Shown: piece by piece, positions 17,570 through 26,426 of the stretch
Numbering within the stretch: position 1 is the stretch's first letter
How the letters are laid out: every line of letters starts with the position of its first letter
From: Belliella calami
Lineage (GTDB): Bacteria > Bacteroidota > Bacteroidia > Cytophagales > Cyclobacteriaceae
DNA: 64,000 nt
NCBI RefSeq assembly: GCF_022549695.1
Contig: NZ_JAKZGS010000001.1
Coordinates: forward strand, 387,815 to 451,814
Direction: 5' to 3'
Notes under the pieces: generated by a model
Seen by the model: only the letters and a program-made list of their open reading frames with translations
Told to the model about the DNA's origin: nothing
Database searches by the model: none
Translations under genes and position numbers: made by a program

Positions 17570-17865
17570 TTTCAAAACATTAGTTCATTTCAAACCTAAG
17601 ATATTAATTTAAAAAATCAAACTAATAAGGACATTGAAACCATAATTCAAAAATAAACTGCTGAAATATTTCAATCCTATTTCCATTTTAACTAGCGAAC
17701 TTGTCTACTTTGGATAGAGCATATTTCGAATAATATCTATCAATATCGCTAAGTTAAAATTAATCTTCTTGGTTTGTGTCCTCATAGACCAAATCCAATA
17801 AATTGAACAGCCCACAAGATAATTCTCGCTTAGAAATTGAAAATAGAGATTTCCCTGATTCTATA

Positions 17866-18738
17866 TCACAACAACCCCAAAACCTTAGATAAGGCGGGAT
17901 TTCTATTTCCCTTTTTCCAAACTGCAAAAAGCTCTGTTTTTTGTTTGATATTTTTCAGCTCAATGAAATTCACTTTCAGATCATAACCTTCTTTGAGCGA
18001 TGTCGGAACAATCGCCACTCCCAAACCTGCCTCCACCAATTTGAAAATGGTCAAAGCATGGACAGACTTGTGCGTAATTCGAGGAGAAAAACCTTGATCT
18101 TCACAAATAGACATAATCTTATCAAAATAAATCGATGAATAATCATGGGAAAAGAGAATGAAATCCTCTTCTTTAAGTTGCCCAACATTTTTGAATCCAC
18201 CATTTGACAAAGGATGCCCCATTGGCAATACAACAGAAAAAGTATCATTATGCACCACTTGCATTTGCAATGGGTTCGGAACCCTTGCCAGCCGGACAAA
18301 TCCAAGGTCCAACCTATCTTTTTCCAGCATTTCCACTTGCATGGCATTGCTGAGTTCTTCCAAACTTGATTGGATGCCTGGGAATTCGCGTGAAATCTTC
18401 ACCAAAAAATCAGGTAATACCGTATGTGCAGCAGAACCCAGAAAGCCTATTCTCAATTCACCAACATTGCCTTTGGCAATTTCTTTCAGTTGGGTTTTGG
18501 TTAATTCCAAATGATTGAAAATATAGTCCACTTCCGATCTCAAAAAATGGCCTGCTGCTGTCAATTCCACTTTTCTTTTGGTCCTTTCAAAAAGCTGCAC
18601 GCCTAAGATTTCCTCCATCTGCTTGATCTGTCGACTAAGACCTGGCTGAGAGATAAATAACCGCTCCGCTGCCCTACCGAAATTCAGTTCTTCAGCTACA
18701 GCACGGAAATATTCAAGATGTCGGAGTTCTATATTCAA
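17866..18738 (-). CDS. LysR-family transcriptional regulator
   Basis: The product has 290 residues. The N-terminal helix-turn-helix is the canonical LysR form (ELRHLEYFRAVAEELNFGRAAERLFISQPGLSRQIKQMEE, residues 3-42), followed by a linker helix and a periplasmic-binding-like effector domain with two lobes. No ATG is available at the N-terminus; the first codon is a TTG at 18738, which matches exactly where family members begin. An upstream in-frame TAA limits the choice. LysR proteins often regulate a divergent neighbour; here the divergent genes are the GxxExxY gene (same strand) and then hutH, so a link with histidine use is possible but unproven. Confidence 0.93.
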   Translation of the reverse strand: MNIELRHLEYFRAVAEELNFGRAAERLFISQPGLSRQIKQMEEILGVQLFERTKRKVELTAAGHFLRSEVDYIFNHLELTKTQLKEIAKGNVGELRIGFLGSAAHTVLPDFLVKISREFPGIQSSLEELSNAMQVEMLEKDRLDLGFVRLARVPNPLQMQVVHNDTFSVVLPMGHPLSNGGFKNVGQLKEEDFILFSHDYSSIYFDKIMSICEDQGFSPRITHKSVHALTIFKLVEAGLGVAIVPTSLKEGYDLKVNFIELKNIKQKTELFAVWKKGNRNPALSKVLGLL

Positions 18739-18752
18739 GGCTTTAATATTTT

Positions 18753-18838
18753 AGCCACAAAGTCGCCAAGGCACTAAGAAAGTTTATTATCTACTACTCT
18801 TTTAATGTATAAACTTCGTGACTTTTCGGCTTCGTGAG
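18753..18838. repeat. Heptamer-family hairpin at the 3' side of GxxExxY gene 1
   Basis: The left arm (18753-18782) reads GCCACAAAG, CGCCAAG, CACTAAG with 8-nt spacing; the right arm (18814-18838) reads CTTCGTG, CTTTTCGG, CTTCGTGAG. The arms are imperfectly complementary. The unit ends 18 nt after the GxxExxY stop codon. Confidence 0.65.
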
Positions 18839-18856
18839 AGACTACTTTATTCACAT

Positions 18857-19249
18857 TTAATTCCGATAACGTCTAATCCCCTTCTTTATCAAAGGGACAT
18901 TAAAATTTATCAAATATCCCAATTTTAAACGAGTCAACCTCAAATGGCTAATAATTTGCGCCTCCCAAACTGGATTTACTTGCTCAACAGCTTTAATTTC
19001 AATTATTATCTTATCTTCTATCAACAAATCCAACCTCAATCCTTCATCAAATTTAATTCCATCATAAACTATTGGAATGGTTATTTGCCTTTTTACATCC
19101 AAACCTAACTTTCTCAATTCATGAGCTAGACAAACTTCATAAACTTTTTCCAAAAGACCAGGTCCCAAATTTTTATGTACCTTAAAAGAAGAATTCACGA
19201 TCAACTTACCAATTCTCTCTTCATCAAAACTTAAATCTCCAAAACTCAT
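18857..19249 (-). CDS. GxxExxY protein (PD-(D/E)XK nuclease-like), copy 1
   Basis: The product has 130 residues. The name-giving motif is GLLEKVY (G31, E34, Y37). A PD-(D/E)XK-type active site is visible as D74 (LRLDLLIED) and E84-x-K86 (IIIEIKAVE), followed by WEAQIISHLRL as the QxxxY-like helix. This predicts a metal-dependent DNase fold; activity is inferred. Inverted-repeat arms of one family lie on both sides: 18753-18838 downstream and 19544-19569 upstream, so the gene sits in an about 0.8-kb cassette with 25-bp similar ends. The ATG at 19249 is the only good start. Copy 2 lies at 25987 in a much larger repeat array. Confidence 0.88.
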   Translation of the reverse strand: MSFGDLSFDEERIGKLIVNSSFKVHKNLGPGLLEKVYEVCLAHELRKLGLDVKRQITIPIVYDGIKFDEGLRLDLLIEDKIIIEIKAVEQVNPVWEAQIISHLRLTRLKLGYLINFNVPLIKKGIRRYRN

Positions 19250-19543
19250 CTGTATAAATTTAAATTAGTAAAACTACAATTTAAGAATCAAGTTTGATAG
19301 ACTCAAATCATGTTTTGAAATTAAACGTTTAAATCAATTAATTACTACAGGTTATTTATTTATACTAAAATTGGTATTTATAATTATGAATAAGAAGAGC
19401 TAATTTTGAGTTGAAATGCAACGAAGGTATAATAATATAAAAATTAGAATTATGATGTAGTCTTCATGGCAAAACAAAACCTTAAACAACTATGATGTTT
19501 TGGTTAAAATAATACAATTGGATTACAAACTACCTAATAAAAA

Positions 19544-19569
19544 CCTTTGTGCCTTCGCGCCTTTGTGGC
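19544..19569. repeat. Single heptamer-family arm upstream of GxxExxY gene 1 and of hutH
   Basis: CCTTTGTG, CCTTCGCG, CCTTTGTGGC are in 8-nt register. Its reverse complement matches the arm at 18753-18778 at 22 of about 25 positions, so these two arms form terminal inverted repeats around the GxxExxY gene. It ends only 15 nt before the hutH start codon and so lies in the hutH leader. Confidence 0.65.
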
Positions 19570-19584
19570 AAAAATCTTAAAAAT

Positions 19585-21156
19585 ATGAAAAACACTTTCC
19601 AATACGGCCAACAACACCTCACTGCATCCATTGCACTTAGCATTGCCAAAGGTGAAATTCAGGGAGTCCTATCTGATGAAACCAGGGAGAAAATTAGAAC
19701 TAGTGCTTCTGCGGTAGAAAAAATAGTTGCCAATGGTAAGCCTGTCTATGGGATCAATACTGGTTTCGGACCGCTTTGCACGACCATGATTTCCCCTGAC
19801 CAAACCCGTAAACTTCAAGAAAATATCCTAAAAAGCCATGCCGTCGGTGTTGGTGAGCCAATACCAATAGATATATCAAAAGTGATGTTGATCCTCAAAA
19901 TCCATGCATTGGCAAAAGGTTTCTCTGGAATTCAGGAAGACACATTGGACAGAATGCTCTGGCACATAGAACATGATGCCATCCCGGTAGTTCCCAAACA
20001 AGGCTCAGTTGGTGCATCGGGTGATTTGGCTCCTTTATCACATTTATTTCTGCCTTTGATTGGATTGGGAAGAGTGCATTATAAAGGTGAAATCATTCCA
20101 ACTTCAAAATTATTTAAGGAATATCAACTTGAGCCTATACACTTGGGACCAAAAGAGGGATTGGCATTGATCAATGGAACGCAATTTATCGCTGCTTTTG
20201 GGGTCAAAGTCTTGGAAAGGTTTTACAATATTCTTGCCCACGCAGATATCACGGGGGCCATGATGCTAGAAGGACTTCTGGGATCTGTCAAACCTTTTTC
20301 TGCCGAACTCCATCAACTCCGTCCTTATGCAGGAAATCAACATGTAGCACAAACCATCCTCAATCTGCTTCATGATTCAGAGATTGTGCATTCGCATGCA
20401 ATGTGTGCACGAGTGCAAGACCCATATTCTCTAAGATGTATGCCGCAAGTCCATGGTGCTTCCCGAAATGCATGGCTACACCTTAAAAACATGTTGGAAA
20501 CAGAAATCAACTCGGTGACCGACAACCCTGTCGTCTTCAATGAAAACCATACAATAAGTGGAGGAAATTTCCATGGACAGCCCATAGCAATGCCCTTGGA
20601 TTATGCTTGCTTGGCGGCTTCGGAGATTGGAAATATTTCGGATCGAAGGATTTATCTTTCATTGGAAGGCGATACTCCTGGTGTACCCAAGCTATTGTTG
20701 AAAGAAACGGGATTGAATTCAGGTTTTATGATCCCCCAATACACCACAGCAGCTTTGGCAAGTGAAAACAAGGGCCTTTGCTTTCCTTCTTCGGCTGATA
20801 GCATTCCTACCTCACTTGGCCAGGAAGACCATGTAAGTATGGGGTCTATTGGAGCAAGAAAAGCTTTGCAAGTGATAGAAAATGTGGAAAAGATTCTCGG
20901 TGTAGAACTCTTTTGTGCAGCTCAAGCGGTTGATTTCCATGCCCCATTGAAGTCTGGCAAGATCATGACAGCCCTTTATGAGCATGTGCGGACAAAAATC
21001 AACCATGTCACCGAAGATCAGATCATGTACGAAGACATGGAGACCGCTATCTCCATCATTCAAAGTGGTGAATTGCTTAACTTAGCCAGAGAAGTCGCTG
21101 ACAAAGAAGGATTACAGCTTGAGACAGATTGGTCGAAGGAGTTTGATAGGTTTTAA
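19585..21156 (+). CDS. hutH: Histidine ammonia-lyase
   Basis: The product has 523 residues from the ATG at 19585; the longer frame from 19549 would begin inside the repeat arm and is rejected. The MIO prosthetic group forms from Ala-Ser-Gly in GSVGASGDLAPLSH (A144-S145-G146). YGINTGFGPL near the N-terminus and QDPYSLRCMPQVHGA and EDHVSMGSIGARK further on are other family blocks. The enzyme deaminates histidine to urocanate. It is the first of three hut genes here. A heptamer-repeat arm just before the start codon could affect expression. Confidence 0.96.
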   Translation: MKNTFQYGQQHLTASIALSIAKGEIQGVLSDETREKIRTSASAVEKIVANGKPVYGINTGFGPLCTTMISPDQTRKLQENILKSHAVGVGEPIPIDISKVMLILKIHALAKGFSGIQEDTLDRMLWHIEHDAIPVVPKQGSVGASGDLAPLSHLFLPLIGLGRVHYKGEIIPTSKLFKEYQLEPIHLGPKEGLALINGTQFIAAFGVKVLERFYNILAHADITGAMMLEGLLGSVKPFSAELHQLRPYAGNQHVAQTILNLLHDSEIVHSHAMCARVQDPYSLRCMPQVHGASRNAWLHLKNMLETEINSVTDNPVVFNENHTISGGNFHGQPIAMPLDYACLAASEIGNISDRRIYLSLEGDTPGVPKLLLKETGLNSGFMIPQYTTAALASENKGLCFPSSADSIPTSLGQEDHVSMGSIGARKALQVIENVEKILGVELFCAAQAVDFHAPLKSGKIMTALYEHVRTKINHVTEDQIMYEDMETAISIIQSGELLNLAREVADKEGLQLETDWSKEFDRF

Positions 21157-21268
21157 AAAACCTTTGAGTACGTCGCGGTGCACATGAAAGTTTAAAGCCC
21201 AGAAAGAGAATTTTTGGTTAATTAATCCACATCTTAAAGGCTCTTAAAATTTAATATTATAACCAGAA

Positions 21269-21299
21269 AACCTTCGAGGTTTTGAAAACCTCAAAGGTT
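21269..21299. repeat. 15-bp hairpin between hutH and hutI
   Basis: AACCTTCGAGGTTTT (21269-21283) and AAAACCTCAAAGGTT (21285-21299) pair at 14 of 15 positions around a single G. It is an almost perfect cruciform ending 13 nt before the hutI start. The AACCTTTGAGG core also occurs once at 21158-21168 without a partner. No T-run follows, so it is not a typical terminator; it could tune hutI translation. Confidence 0.6.
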
Positions 21300-21312
21300 A
21301 AATCACACAAAT

Positions 21313-22560
21313 ATGCAAACTATCAAATACACATTCATCGGACCTATCCGCCAAGCCGTCACCATGGCAAGACTTCCGCTGAAGGGAGCACTGAAAGACG
21401 AGCAGCTGCATGTAGTCCAAGAAGCAGGGATTTTGATTAAGAATGAAGAAATCTATGAAATAGGCCCATATTGGGATCTTTATCCTGAAGCACAGTCTAT
21501 AGGGGCTGAAATGGTCAATCTAAAAGGTGACTTTGTAGCACTTCCTGGTTTGATCGATTGTCATACACATATTTGCTTTGGAGGTAGCAGAGCAAAAGAT
21601 TACGCCATGCGCAACGCTGGTATATCTTATCTTGAAATTGCAAAAGCAGGCGGTGGGATCTGGGACACAGTGACCCAAACCCGCAAAGCCAGCCTAGAAA
21701 AGCTTGCCCAACTGACGGTAAACAGGTCAAATAGACATTTAAAAGACGGAATCACCACTATTGAAGTCAAAAGTGGGTATGGTTTATCTGTTGAAGAGGA
21801 ACTCAAAATGCTCAGAGCAATCAAATTGGCCAATGAAAATACTTCAGCTGATTTAATTCCTAGTTGCTTGGCCGCCCATATTCCCCCAAAGGATTTTCAA
21901 GGAACACAAAAGGATTACCTCAAGAAAATTTCTGAAGAAGTTTTCCCTATCCTCCAAGAAGAAGGTTTGGCCAACCGAATTGATGCTTTTATTGAGGAAA
22001 CAGCATTTACTTCCGAGGATATTCAGTCCTATTTTCAAAAGGCAAAGGAAATGGGTTTTGACATCACTGTTCACGCTGATCAGTTCCGCACAGGAGGCTC
22101 AAAAGTGGCTGTAGATTTTGCTGCTATATCTGCAGATCATTTAGAAGCAAGTTCGGAAAAAGAAATCCAATTATTAGCTGAATCAAATACCATCGCTGTG
22201 GCATTACCAGGTGCTTCTATGGGTTTGGGTGTAGCTTATTCACCTGCCAGAAAACTGTTGGATGCAGGAGCTTCCTTAGCTATAGCCTCCGACTGGAATC
22301 CTGGATCGGCTCCCATGGGAGATTTGTTGACGCAAGCTTCTATTTTGGGAACATTCGAAAAACTCAGCAATGCAGAAGTGCTTGCTGGAATTACCTTTAG
22401 AGCTGCTGCTGCACTCAATCTTGCAGATCGTGGTCAACTCAAACACGGATTCAAAGCAGATCTGATCTTATTCCCAACTGATGATTATAGAGAAATTACT
22501 TATCAGCAAGGGAGGCTGAAGCCATCTATAATTTATAAGAATGGAATTGAAATAAAGTAG
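21313..22560 (+). CDS. hutI: Imidazolonepropionase
   Basis: The product has 415 residues. Metal ligands are visible in DCHTHICFGG, in TVHADQF and in ASDWNPGSAP, and the GGGIWDTVTQTRKAS block binds the substrate. It hydrolyses 4-imidazolone-5-propionate to formiminoglutamate, the third step of histidine breakdown. The gene follows hutH by 156 nt with a hairpin in between and precedes a MntA/HepT module that separates it from hutU. Confidence 0.95.
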   Translation: MQTIKYTFIGPIRQAVTMARLPLKGALKDEQLHVVQEAGILIKNEEIYEIGPYWDLYPEAQSIGAEMVNLKGDFVALPGLIDCHTHICFGGSRAKDYAMRNAGISYLEIAKAGGGIWDTVTQTRKASLEKLAQLTVNRSNRHLKDGITTIEVKSGYGLSVEEELKMLRAIKLANENTSADLIPSCLAAHIPPKDFQGTQKDYLKKISEEVFPILQEEGLANRIDAFIEETAFTSEDIQSYFQKAKEMGFDITVHADQFRTGGSKVAVDFAAISADHLEASSEKEIQLLAESNTIAVALPGASMGLGVAYSPARKLLDAGASLAIASDWNPGSAPMGDLLTQASILGTFEKLSNAEVLAGITFRAAAALNLADRGQLKHGFKADLILFPTDDYREITYQQGRLKPSIIYKNGIEIK

Positions 22561-22605
22561 CTATATAGTTGAAATAGATTGGAAATAAAATCTTAAATTA
22601 AACTT

Positions 22606-22905
22606 ATGAAAACAGCAAACCTACCAGAATCAGCAATTCGCAATCTTTGTGAAAAATATAATGTAGAAGAATTGTATGTGTTTGGTTCTGCCGCAGTCGG
22701 AGAAATGACAGAAAAATCTGACATTGATTTTTTAGTAAAATTCAAAAATATCGATCTCCACGACTATTTTCTGAATTACTTAGAATTCAAATTTTCTTTA
22801 GAAAAAATTACAGGAAAGGAAGTGGATCTTATCGAAAAGCAAACGCTAAAAAACCCCATTCTTATTCAAGCCATAGAAAGGTCAAAAGAACTCTTATATG
22901 GATGA
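22606..22905 (+). CDS. mntA: MntA-like nucleotidyltransferase antitoxin
   Basis: The product has 99 residues with the minimal nucleotidyltransferase motif YVFGSAAVGEMTEKSDIDFLV (G27-S28, D39 and D41). MntA antitoxins AMPylate a Tyr of the partner HEPN toxin to silence it. The 3' end overlaps the start of hepT by 8 nt. The module is inserted between hutI and hutU, in the same direction as the operon. Confidence 0.88.
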   Translation: MKTANLPESAIRNLCEKYNVEELYVFGSAAVGEMTEKSDIDFLVKFKNIDLHDYFLNYLEFKFSLEKITGKEVDLIEKQTLKNPILIQAIERSKELLYG

Positions 22906-23245
22906 AAAAATAGTAAAATGGTTATTTGACATTCTCCTAGCAGGTTCCGAAATTCAAGATTTCCTAGAACAATATAAAATTGAGTCTGCAATAGATTACA
23001 GCCAAAATTTAATTCTAAAAAAAGCGATAGAAAGAAATTTGGAAATAATCGGAGAAGCAGTCAATAGAATCGTTAGAAGAGACAATGCATTTTTGGATAC
23101 TCTGCCTGAATCGAGATCAATCATAGGGCTAAGAAACATTATAATTCATGCTTATGACGGAATTTCTGATGAGATGATTTGGTCTGTAGTTATTCAGCAC
23201 CTTCCAGTTCTTTTGAAACAAGTAGATCAAATCTTGGAAAATTGA
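22898..23245 (+). CDS. hepT: HepT-like HEPN ribonuclease toxin
   Basis: The product has 115 residues, all helical, with the RX4HXY motif RNIIIHAY (R79, H84, Y86) and the preceding RNLEIIGEAVNRI helix. This is the HepT family of RNase toxins. Y86 is the residue modified by MntA in studied pairs. It overlaps mntA by 8 nt. It is unrelated in detail to the two Apea-like HEPN proteins at 5858-7896. Confidence 0.9.
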   Translation: MDEKIVKWLFDILLAGSEIQDFLEQYKIESAIDYSQNLILKKAIERNLEIIGEAVNRIVRRDNAFLDTLPESRSIIGLRNIIIHAYDGISDEMIWSVVIQHLPVLLKQVDQILEN

Positions 23246-23550
23246 AATAAATAAGTTTCAGAAGACATGCAACAGTAACATCGACTTCCTAACTCAAATA
23301 AAATCTGGAGGTCATTTATAAAGATCTGTTTTTAAAACTAAAGAACCCTTACCTTATTTCAGGTTAATTTATTTTCCACAATATTTCACGAAGCAAAACT
23401 TGTCTGTTGCAGCATATTACAACCTCATTTTACTAAGTTTATTTCATTCAACAATATTTCTACTGTAATCGGCTAATCCTATTACTATCACATTCAAGTG
23501 AAAAATATCTACAACTTTTAAGAATCCAATAAATTCCAAATATCAAAATT
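23246..23550. other. Intergenic region before hutU
   Basis: The 305 bases hold no gene, repeat or clear hairpin. Since hutU is cut off from hutI by the MntA/HepT module, a promoter of its own may lie here, but no element could be fixed by eye. Confidence 0.35.
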
Positions 23551-25545
23551 ATGAATTTCCAAGAATCCATAACCCAAGGCATCCCTTCTACCCTACCTTT
23601 CAAAAAGAAACCTGATCCTAATTTTTCGCACGCTCCAAAGCGCAAGGATATTTTGAGTTTGGAAGAGAAAAAGCTGGCTGTTCGAAACGCTTTACGCTAT
23701 TTCCCCAAAACTTGGCATGCAGAACTGGCAAGGGAATTTTTTGAAGAACTCCAGGAATATGGAAGGATTTACATGTACAGATTCATGCCGGATCATGACA
23801 TCTATGCAAGGCCAATTTCGGAATACCCTGCGCAAAGTCAGCAAGCAGCAGCTATCATGCTGATGATCCAAAACAACCTGGATCCTGCCGTTGCACAACA
23901 TCCGCAAGAATTGATCACTTATGGCGGCAATGGAGCCGTGTTTCAAAACTGGGCTCAATACCTACTTACTATGCAGTACCTCTCAGAAATGTCTGATGAA
24001 CAAACACTGCATATCTATTCGGGTCATCCTATGGGTCTTTTCCCTTCTTCCAAAGACGCTCCTCGTGTAGTAGTCACTAATGGAATGATGATCCCTAATT
24101 ACTCTAAGCCTGATGATTGGGAGAAATTCAATGCACTAGGCGTCACCCAATATGGACAGATGACTGCTGGTTCTTATATGTACATTGGCCCACAAGGTAT
24201 CGTACATGGTACAACCATCACTGTGATGAATGCTTTTAGAAAAAAACTTGGGGCGGAGGTAAATCCTAAAGGCAAAGTATTTCTTACTGCTGGATTGGGT
24301 GGAATGTCAGGTGCTCAACCGAAGGCCGGGAATATTGCTGGTTGTATCACAGTATGTGCAGAAGTAAATCCCAAAGCTGCTTACAAAAGACACGAACAGG
24401 GTTGGGTGGATGAACTGATAGAAGATCTAGAGGATCTGGCCGATAGAGTGAGAAGCGCTCAAGAAAAACAAGAAGTGGTTTCCATCGCCTATTTAGGCAA
24501 TATTGTGGATGTCTGGGAAAAATTTGATAAAGAAAATATCATTGTAGAACTTGGATCTGACCAAACTTCACTTCACAATCCTTGGGCTGGCGGATACTAT
24601 CCTGTTGGTTTGAGTTTCGATGAATCCAATCACATGATGGCAAATGAGCCTGAAAAATTCAAGTTCAAAGTAAAGGAATCACTCATAAGACAAGCTGCCG
24701 CCATCAATAATCATGTATCAAAAGGGACTTACTTTTTTGACTATGGAAATGCTTTTCTATTAGAAGCTTCCCGTGCTGGTGCAGCAGTGATGGCTGAAAA
24801 TGGTATTGATTTCAGATACCCTTCCTATGTTCAGGACATTTTGGGGCCAATGTGTTTCGATTATGGTTTTGGACCATTTAGATGGGTTTGTACTTCGGGA
24901 AAACCAGAAGACTTGGAGAAAACCGATCAAATTGCAGCGCAGGTTCTCAAAGAAATCATGGCTTCCTCACCTAAAGAAATCCAACAACAGATGCTGGACA
25001 ACATCAAATGGATTGAAGAAGCTGGCAAAAATAAAATGGTCGTAGGATCACAAGCCAGAATACTCTATGCTGATGCTGAAGGAAGGAGCAAAATCGCTCA
25101 GGCATTCAATCAATCTGTTCAATCAGGAGAACTGTCATCACCCGTAGTCTTGGGGAGAGATCATCATGATGTAAGTGGGACAGATTCACCTTACCGTGAG
25201 ACAAGCAATATCTATGATGGGAGCAAATTCACAGCTGATATGGCCATTCATAATGTGATTGGAGATAGTTTCCGAGGCGCAACTTGGGTTTCTATTCACA
25301 ATGGAGGAGGCGTAGGCTGGGGAGAGGTGATCAATGGAGGCTTTGGAATGGTACTCGATGGCTCTTTAGAAGCCGAAAGAAAATTGAAATCAATGCTCTT
25401 CTACGATGTCAACAATGGTATTTCCAGAAGAGCTTGGGCAAGAAATGATGAAGCATTATTTGCGATAAAGAGAGAAATGGAAAGGACTCCTGGCCTAAAA
25501 GTGACTGTACCAGTAATGGTAGATGATGATTTATTACAATTTTAA
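23551..25545 (+). CDS. hutU: Urocanate hydratase
   Basis: The product has 664 residues, longer than the about 555 of Pseudomonas enzymes but in line with the long Bacteroidetes form. NAD-binding and active-site blocks include TYGGNGAVFQNWAQY, GQMTAGSYMYIGPQGIVHGT, GLGGMSGAQPKA and GPMCFDYGFGPFRWVCTSG, which holds the active-site Cys. It converts urocanate to imidazolonepropionate, the second step of the pathway, between HutH and HutI. It ends just before the large hairpin array, which may serve as its terminator. Confidence 0.96.
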   Translation: MNFQESITQGIPSTLPFKKKPDPNFSHAPKRKDILSLEEKKLAVRNALRYFPKTWHAELAREFFEELQEYGRIYMYRFMPDHDIYARPISEYPAQSQQAAAIMLMIQNNLDPAVAQHPQELITYGGNGAVFQNWAQYLLTMQYLSEMSDEQTLHIYSGHPMGLFPSSKDAPRVVVTNGMMIPNYSKPDDWEKFNALGVTQYGQMTAGSYMYIGPQGIVHGTTITVMNAFRKKLGAEVNPKGKVFLTAGLGGMSGAQPKAGNIAGCITVCAEVNPKAAYKRHEQGWVDELIEDLEDLADRVRSAQEKQEVVSIAYLGNIVDVWEKFDKENIIVELGSDQTSLHNPWAGGYYPVGLSFDESNHMMANEPEKFKFKVKESLIRQAAAINNHVSKGTYFFDYGNAFLLEASRAGAAVMAENGIDFRYPSYVQDILGPMCFDYGFGPFRWVCTSGKPEDLEKTDQIAAQVLKEIMASSPKEIQQQMLDNIKWIEEAGKNKMVVGSQARILYADAEGRSKIAQAFNQSVQSGELSSPVVLGRDHHDVSGTDSPYRETSNIYDGSKFTADMAIHNVIGDSFRGATWVSIHNGGGVGWGEVINGGFGMVLDGSLEAERKLKSMLFYDVNNGISRRAWARNDEALFAIKREMERTPGLKVTVPVMVDDDLLQF

Positions 25546-25563
25546 GAATCTAGTTGAAAAACA

Positions 25564-25945
25564 AACCACATAGACACATAGAACCACTGAAGGAAAAAAC
25601 CATGTGTAACTATGTTCCTATGTGGTTAAAAAAAAACAAAAAAACCACAGAGATAAAAACCTACATATACCTATGTGGTTCAATGAAAAACAAACTAACC
25701 ACATAGACACATAGAGTCACATAGGGGAAAAACTATGTGTAACTATGTGCCTATGTGGTTAAAAAAAAAACAAAAAACCACAGAGATAAAAACCTAAATA
25801 TACCTAGGTGGTTCAATGAAAAACAAACTAACCACATAGACACGTAGAGTCACATTGGGGAAAAATTATGTGTAACTATGTGCCTATGTGGTTAAAAAAA
25901 AACAAAAAACCACAGAGATAAAAACCTAAATATACTAAGGTGGTT
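25564..25945. repeat. Tandem hairpin array, left part (3 x 133 bp)
   Basis: Three copies with starts at 25564, 25697 and 25830, exactly 133 bp apart. Each copy has a 64-bp palindrome (left arm AACCACATAGACACATAG..., right arm ending CTATGTGGTT) and, after an A-rich spacer, a 38-bp palindrome (AACCACAGAGATA ... GGTGGTT: 25643-25680, 25776-25813, 25908-25945). The arms hold heptamers CACATAG / CTATGTG about 8-10 nt apart. The copies differ by only a few substitutions, which suggests recent amplification or homogenisation. Confidence 0.9.
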
Positions 25946-25986
25946 CAAAAAAATACTCAATTAATCAACTAGAAAAATAAATTTAG

Positions 25987-26397
25987 ATGACTAAAAATGA
26001 ACTAGACAAATTATCGTACAAAATTCTAGGATGTTGTATAGAAGTACACAAAGCACTTGGGCCTGGGCTTTTGGAGAGTGTATATCATAAATGTTTGATT
26101 GAAGAATTTAGGTACCAAAAAATTCAATTCCAATCCCAATTAATTGTTCCTGTTTATTACAGAGGCACAGAAGTTTTAGCTGAATTAAGAGCAGATTTTT
26201 TTGTAGAAAACTCAATTGTTCTCGAATTAAAAGCTGTTGAAACAATATTGCCAATCCATGAAGCACAAATTCTCACTTATTTGAAGCTTCTCGATGCCCC
26301 AAAAGGCTTACTAGTAAATTTCAACTCAACAAACATTTTTAAATATGGACAAAAATCATTTGTTACTGAAAAATATAGGGTTCTTGATGAAGATTAA
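25987..26397 (+). CDS. GxxExxY protein (PD-(D/E)XK nuclease-like), copy 2
   Basis: The product has 136 residues. The motif is GLLESVY (G27, E30, Y33), with the nuclease-like residues D70 (LRADFFVE) and E80-x-K82 (LELKAVE) and the EAQILTYLKL helix. It is a clear homologue of copy 1 (130 aa) but far from identical. It lies exactly between two arrays of hairpin repeats, 41 nt from the left one and 29 nt from the right one. This repeated association in the window suggests that the protein acts on, or is carried by, such repeats; that is inference. Confidence 0.9.
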   Translation: MTKNELDKLSYKILGCCIEVHKALGPGLLESVYHKCLIEEFRYQKIQFQSQLIVPVYYRGTEVLAELRADFFVENSIVLELKAVETILPIHEAQILTYLKLLDAPKGLLVNFNSTNIFKYGQKSFVTEKYRVLDED

Positions 26398-26426
26398 GCT
26401 TTTGTAATTCTAATTGAACCAAAAAA

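Noticed and set aside
22606-23245. MntA/HepT as part of a larger defence system with the GxxExxY gene
   Set aside because: hutU lies in between and no further link is visible; treated as a separate module.
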